64,000 bases of DNA, taken from DASXIF01 sp036498145. GTDB lineage: Bacteria; Actinomycetota; Actinomycetes; Mycobacteriales; Jatrophihabitantaceae. This document shows, piece by piece, positions 61,454 to 64,000 of this stretch. Below the pieces are notes generated by a model that saw only the letters and a program-made list of their open reading frames with translations, did not search any database and was not told where the DNA came from. How positions within the stretch are numbered: position 1 is the stretch's first letter; each line of letters opens with the position of its first letter. The DNA lies in assembly GCA_963708625.1 (NCBI GenBank), contig CAVPSV010000004.1, positions 682,001-746,000 of the forward strand, read 5' to 3'. The position numbers and the translations under genes were made by a program.

Positions 61454-61680
61454 GTGCGCATCGCCGTTGTGACGGGCACGACCCGCGAAGGCCGCTTCAG
61501 TGAGAAGGGGTGCATGTGCTGCCCGACGTCATGATCGCCGCCCGTCAGGCGAGCGATCCGAACGACCTCAGCATCTTCGACTCGCTCGAACCGAAATTCG
61601 CGCTGCTCATCGACGATCTTCGTTGGTGGGTCGAGACGCTTAACTCCGGCCGCAACCGAATGGATGACGCACATGCCTGA
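61454..61680 (+). pseudogene. remnant of an NADPH-dependent FMN reductase-like gene
   Basis: GTG 61454 with AGGAG upstream encodes MRIAVVTGTTREGRFSEK, the flavodoxin-fold N terminus of NADPH-FMN reductases, then goes out of frame. Another frame gives LSIFDSLEPKFALLIDDLRWWVETLN ending at 61680, like that family's C-terminal helix. The middle (about 120 codons) is missing, so the gene has been deleted internally. The tail overlaps the start of the next gene. Confidence 0.65.
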
Positions 61681-62467
61681 TGCCACTGCCTGGATCGAAG
61701 CACTGCGGAACTCGCAGCAGCGTCTCACGGGCCTGCTGCAACCGCTGACCGACGAGCAGGTGCGACGGCAGTCCTACGCCGACGAATGGTCGATCGCGCA
61801 GGTCGCGTCGCACCTGGGCAGCGGGGCCGAGATCTTCTCGCTCTTCCTCGACGCCGGACGCACCGGCACACCGCCGCCGAGCACCGATGCGTTCCCGCCG
61901 ATCTGGCAACGGTGGGACGCGCTTGCGCCAATGGACCAGGTCGCCGAAAGCCTCGCCATAAACGACGAGTTCATCGCCCGCGTCGATGAGATCCCCGATG
62001 CCGAGCGGTCGTCGTTCGCGCTGCCGATGTTCGGGATGGATCTCGATCTGGCCGGCCTGCTCGCGCTGCGGGTCGCCGAGCACGCCGTGCACACCTGGGA
62101 CATCGAGGTCATCCTCGATCCCAGCGCCACGGTGGCGCCCGACGCCGTTGACCTCGTGATCGACAACATCGCGATGACCGCCAACCGTGCCGGCAAGCCC
62201 GCGACCGGCACCGACGCGGCCATCGGCGCCAGCACCGGCCCGTGGACGATTCACACCACCGAGCCGTCCAAGCAATTCCGCCTCACCGCGGACGGCGAGC
62301 ACGTCAACCTGGCCGAGGACGACGAACCTGCCAACGACGCGACCGTGCACCTGCCCGCCGAGGCGTTCATCCGTCTCGTCTACGGCCGGCTCGACCCGGA
62401 CCACACGCCCGCCGACGTCGACGACGCAACGCTGGCCGAGTTCCGCGCGATGTTCACCGGCGTCTGA
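61673..62467 (+). CDS. maleylpyruvate isomerase-family mycothiol-dependent (DinB-fold) protein
   Basis: 264 residues. The DinB/MDMPI four-helix bundle has WIEALRNSQQRLTGLLQPLT and EWSIAQVASHLGSGAEIFSL (His ligand), and AEHAVHTWDIEVILDPSA carries the second His/Asp ligands. The C-terminal SCP2-like module with PSKQFRLTADGEHVNLAEDD follows. Such proteins bind a metal and use mycothiol. ATG 61673 (MPDATAW) is preferred; the start lies within the stop region of the FMN-reductase remnant. Confidence 0.9.
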   Translation: MPDATAWIEALRNSQQRLTGLLQPLTDEQVRRQSYADEWSIAQVASHLGSGAEIFSLFLDAGRTGTPPPSTDAFPPIWQRWDALAPMDQVAESLAINDEFIARVDEIPDAERSSFALPMFGMDLDLAGLLALRVAEHAVHTWDIEVILDPSATVAPDAVDLVIDNIAMTANRAGKPATGTDAAIGASTGPWTIHTTEPSKQFRLTADGEHVNLAEDDEPANDATVHLPAEAFIRLVYGRLDPDHTPADVDDATLAEFRAMFTGV

Positions 62468-62577
62468 GAGCGACCCGCGACCCGAGCGCACCTCGTCCCG
62501 TGGGTGGCGCCGGCGCCGGACGACACCGCGGCTGAGCGGCGAAAACACCAGGCGGCCGGTGACCTACGTCTCGCCGC

Positions 62578-62632
62578 CTAATCATCCGGAGCACCCCTCC
62601 GGATGATTAGATTGCGGAGTCACCGCTCCGCA
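62578..62632. promoter_or_regulatory. two tandem inverted repeats before the MFS gene
   Basis: A perfect 14-bp dyad CTAATCATCCGGAG-5-CTCCGGATGATTAG (62578-62610) and a 7-bp dyad TGCGGAG-6-CTCCGCA (62613-62632) share the core CGGAG...CTCCG. They suit repressor binding; no regulator gene is in view. Confidence 0.7.
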
Positions 62633-62651
62633 TACAGTCGAAGGATTCCGC

Positions 62652-64000
62652 GTGCCCCCGCTCGCCGCACCACGTTCTCGCTACCAGATCACCTTCGCCG
62701 TGATCCTGGTGGCCACCGCCTCGTACTCGCTGCTGCAATCCCTGGTCCTGCCGGTATTACCGACCATCCAGGCCAGCCTGCATACCTCGCAAAGCGCGGT
62801 GACCTGGGTGCTCACCGCGTACCTGCTCTCGGCCGCAGTGGCGACCCCGATCGTCGGGCGCGTCGGTGACATCGTCGGCAAGAAGAAGACGCTGGTCTGG
62901 GTGTTGGCGGTCCTGGCGGTCGGCACCCTGCTCGCCGCCATCGCCACCAACATCGGCGTCATGCTCGTCGCCCGCGTGATCCAGGGAGCCGGCGGTGCGG
63001 TGCTTCCACTCGCCTTCGGCATCGTGCGGGACGAATTCCCACGGGAGAAGGTCGTCAGCGCCGTCAGCACGACGGCGGCCCTGCTCGCCGTCGGCGGCGG
63101 ACTCGGCATCGTGCTCGCCGGACCGATCGTGGACACGTTGGACTACCACTTCCTGTTCTGGATCCCGCTGGTGTTCATCGTCGGTGCCGCAATCGCCGCG
63201 CATGTATTCGTGCCGGAGTCGGACAACACCACGCCGGGGCGGATCAATGTCCTGCCGGCGGTGTTGCTCACCGGGTGGCTGGTCGCGTTGCTGGTCGCCG
63301 TCAGCGAGGGCAGCGAGTGGGGCTGGGGTTCGGCACGCACACTCGGCCTGCTCGTCGCCTCGGTGGTGCTGATCATCGCCTGGGTACGGTGCGAGGTTCG
63401 CAGCGACGACCCGCTGATCGACATGAGGATGATGCGCATCCCCTCGGTGTGGACGACAAACCTGGTCGCGCTGCTGTTCGGCGTCGGGATGTATTCGGTG
63501 ATGGCATTCCTGCCCGAGTTCCTGCAGACCAAGACCAGCCACGGCTACGGCTTCAGTGCGAGCATCACCACCTCGGGCCTGTTCCTGCTGCCGATGACGG
63601 CGGTGATGTTCGTTTGCGGCCTGTGGTCCGGCCGATTGGCGGCGCGATGGGGCTCCAAGTTGGTCCTGGTGATCGGATCAGCGGTGAGCGTCATCCCATT
63701 CGCCCTGCTCGCCTTCGCCCATGACCACAAGTGGGAGATCTACCTCGCGTCCGGCCTGCTCGGTGTCGGCCTCGGCTTCGCCTTCGCAGCGATGTCGAAC
63801 ATCATCGTGGAGTCCGTGCCACCGAGCCAGACCGGCGTCGCCAGCGGGATGAACGCCAACATCCGCACCATCGGCGGATCGATCGGTGCTGCCGTCACCT
63901 CGATGGTCATCCTCGCCGGGACGCCGAGCGGCGGGATCCCGAAGGAGTCCGGCTACACGCACGGCTTCCTGCTGCTGCTCATCGCCAGCGTGCTCGCCAC
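62652..64000 (+). CDS. MFS drug exporter (EmrB/QacA type), 3' end outside window
   Basis: At least 449 residues from GTG 62652. TM1 VATASYSLLQSLVLPVLPTI is DHA2-like without the acidic D1 residue, the loop after TM2 is VGRVGDIVGKKKTLVW (motif A), and TM5 is AVGGGLGIVLAGPIVD (motif C). Late helices include GLLGVGLGFAFAAMSNIIVE and GVASGMNANIRTIGGSIGAA. It runs off the right edge. The paired inverted repeats upstream suggest control by a repressor outside the window. Confidence 0.93.
   Translation, partial: MPPLAAPRSRYQITFAVILVATASYSLLQSLVLPVLPTIQASLHTSQSAVTWVLTAYLLSAAVATPIVGRVGDIVGKKKTLVWVLAVLAVGTLLAAIATNIGVMLVARVIQGAGGAVLPLAFGIVRDEFPREKVVSAVSTTAALLAVGGGLGIVLAGPIVDTLDYHFLFWIPLVFIVGAAIAAHVFVPESDNTTPGRINVLPAVLLTGWLVALLVAVSEGSEWGWGSARTLGLLVASVVLIIAWVRCEVRSDDPLIDMRMMRIPSVWTTNLVALLFGVGMYSVMAFLPEFLQTKTSHGYGFSASITTSGLFLLPMTAVMFVCGLWSGRLAARWGSKLVLVIGSAVSVIPFALLAFAHDHKWEIYLASGLLGVGLGFAFAAMSNIIVESVPPSQTGVASGMNANIRTIGGSIGAAVTSMVILAGTPSGGIPKESGYTHGFLLLLIASVLA

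Noticed and set aside
1..64000. CRISPR arrays or rRNA genes
   Set aside because: No evenly spaced identical repeats with unique spacers and no rRNA-like sequence were found.

Overview
This window is strongly GC-rich chromosomal DNA with many GTG and a few TTG starts. It fits a high-GC actinobacterium. The best markers are the galU / gephyrin-like Glp (MoeA) / RimJ-type acetyltransferase / GlpR(SepX) cell-division cluster, a mycothiol-dependent maleylpyruvate-isomerase-type protein, an MT0933-type protein and a PAC2-family protein. Placement below class level (for example near the Frankiales/Jatrophihabitans group) would be a guess.

Positions 1-11.6 kb hold an accessory metabolism and efflux region: an FAD-linked oxidase (cut at the left edge) coupled to a 14-TM drug exporter, a large MalT/LAL-type LuxR regulator, small actinobacterial proteins, two alpha/beta hydrolases, a DoxX-like protein, an aromatic monooxygenase, and a divergent Lrp/LysE pair. 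Positions 12-25.4 kb are core chromosome: tRNA-Ala(CGC), the GlpR-RimJ-Glp-GalU cluster, 5-FTHF cyclo-ligase, FmdB, a CpaB-like SAF protein, MscL, the overlapping moaC-mog-moaE operon, a secreted S53 protease, a secreted CocE/XPP-type hydrolase and tRNA-Arg(CCT).

Positions 25.36-48.44 kb are a 23-kb integrative, probably mobilisable, element inserted in tRNA-Arg(CCT). It is bounded by a 19-bp identical core and has GTCCGCA arm repeats spaced exactly 11 bp at both ends. It carries a tyrosine integrase, an excisionase, a MobF relaxase-helicase with a palindromic oriT candidate, and a dense set of probable defence genes: an OLD-type ATPase-TOPRIM nuclease, a Ser/Thr kinase overlapping a cysteine-cluster protein of unknown function, a PD-(D/E)xK protein, a RES/Xre toxin-antitoxin pair, a type I restriction operon containing a GIY-YIG/DUF4357 protein, and a split HipA-like kinase followed by a HipA-N/HIRAN-like protein.

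Positions 48.4-64 kb are again accessory: a truncated IS481 transposase with four end repeats, a base-composition island with a broken secreted protein and a lipoprotein, transporters with TetR and ECF regulators, a PAC2 protein, and a detoxification-type cluster (VOC, ArsR, SRPBCC proteins, LLM flavin oxidoreductase, DinB/MDMPI) ending in an MFS exporter cut by the right edge. At least 13 frameshifts fall between about 33.9 and 57.6 kb and none were noticed in the first 33 kb. Either this stretch is decaying or its sequence is less accurate.
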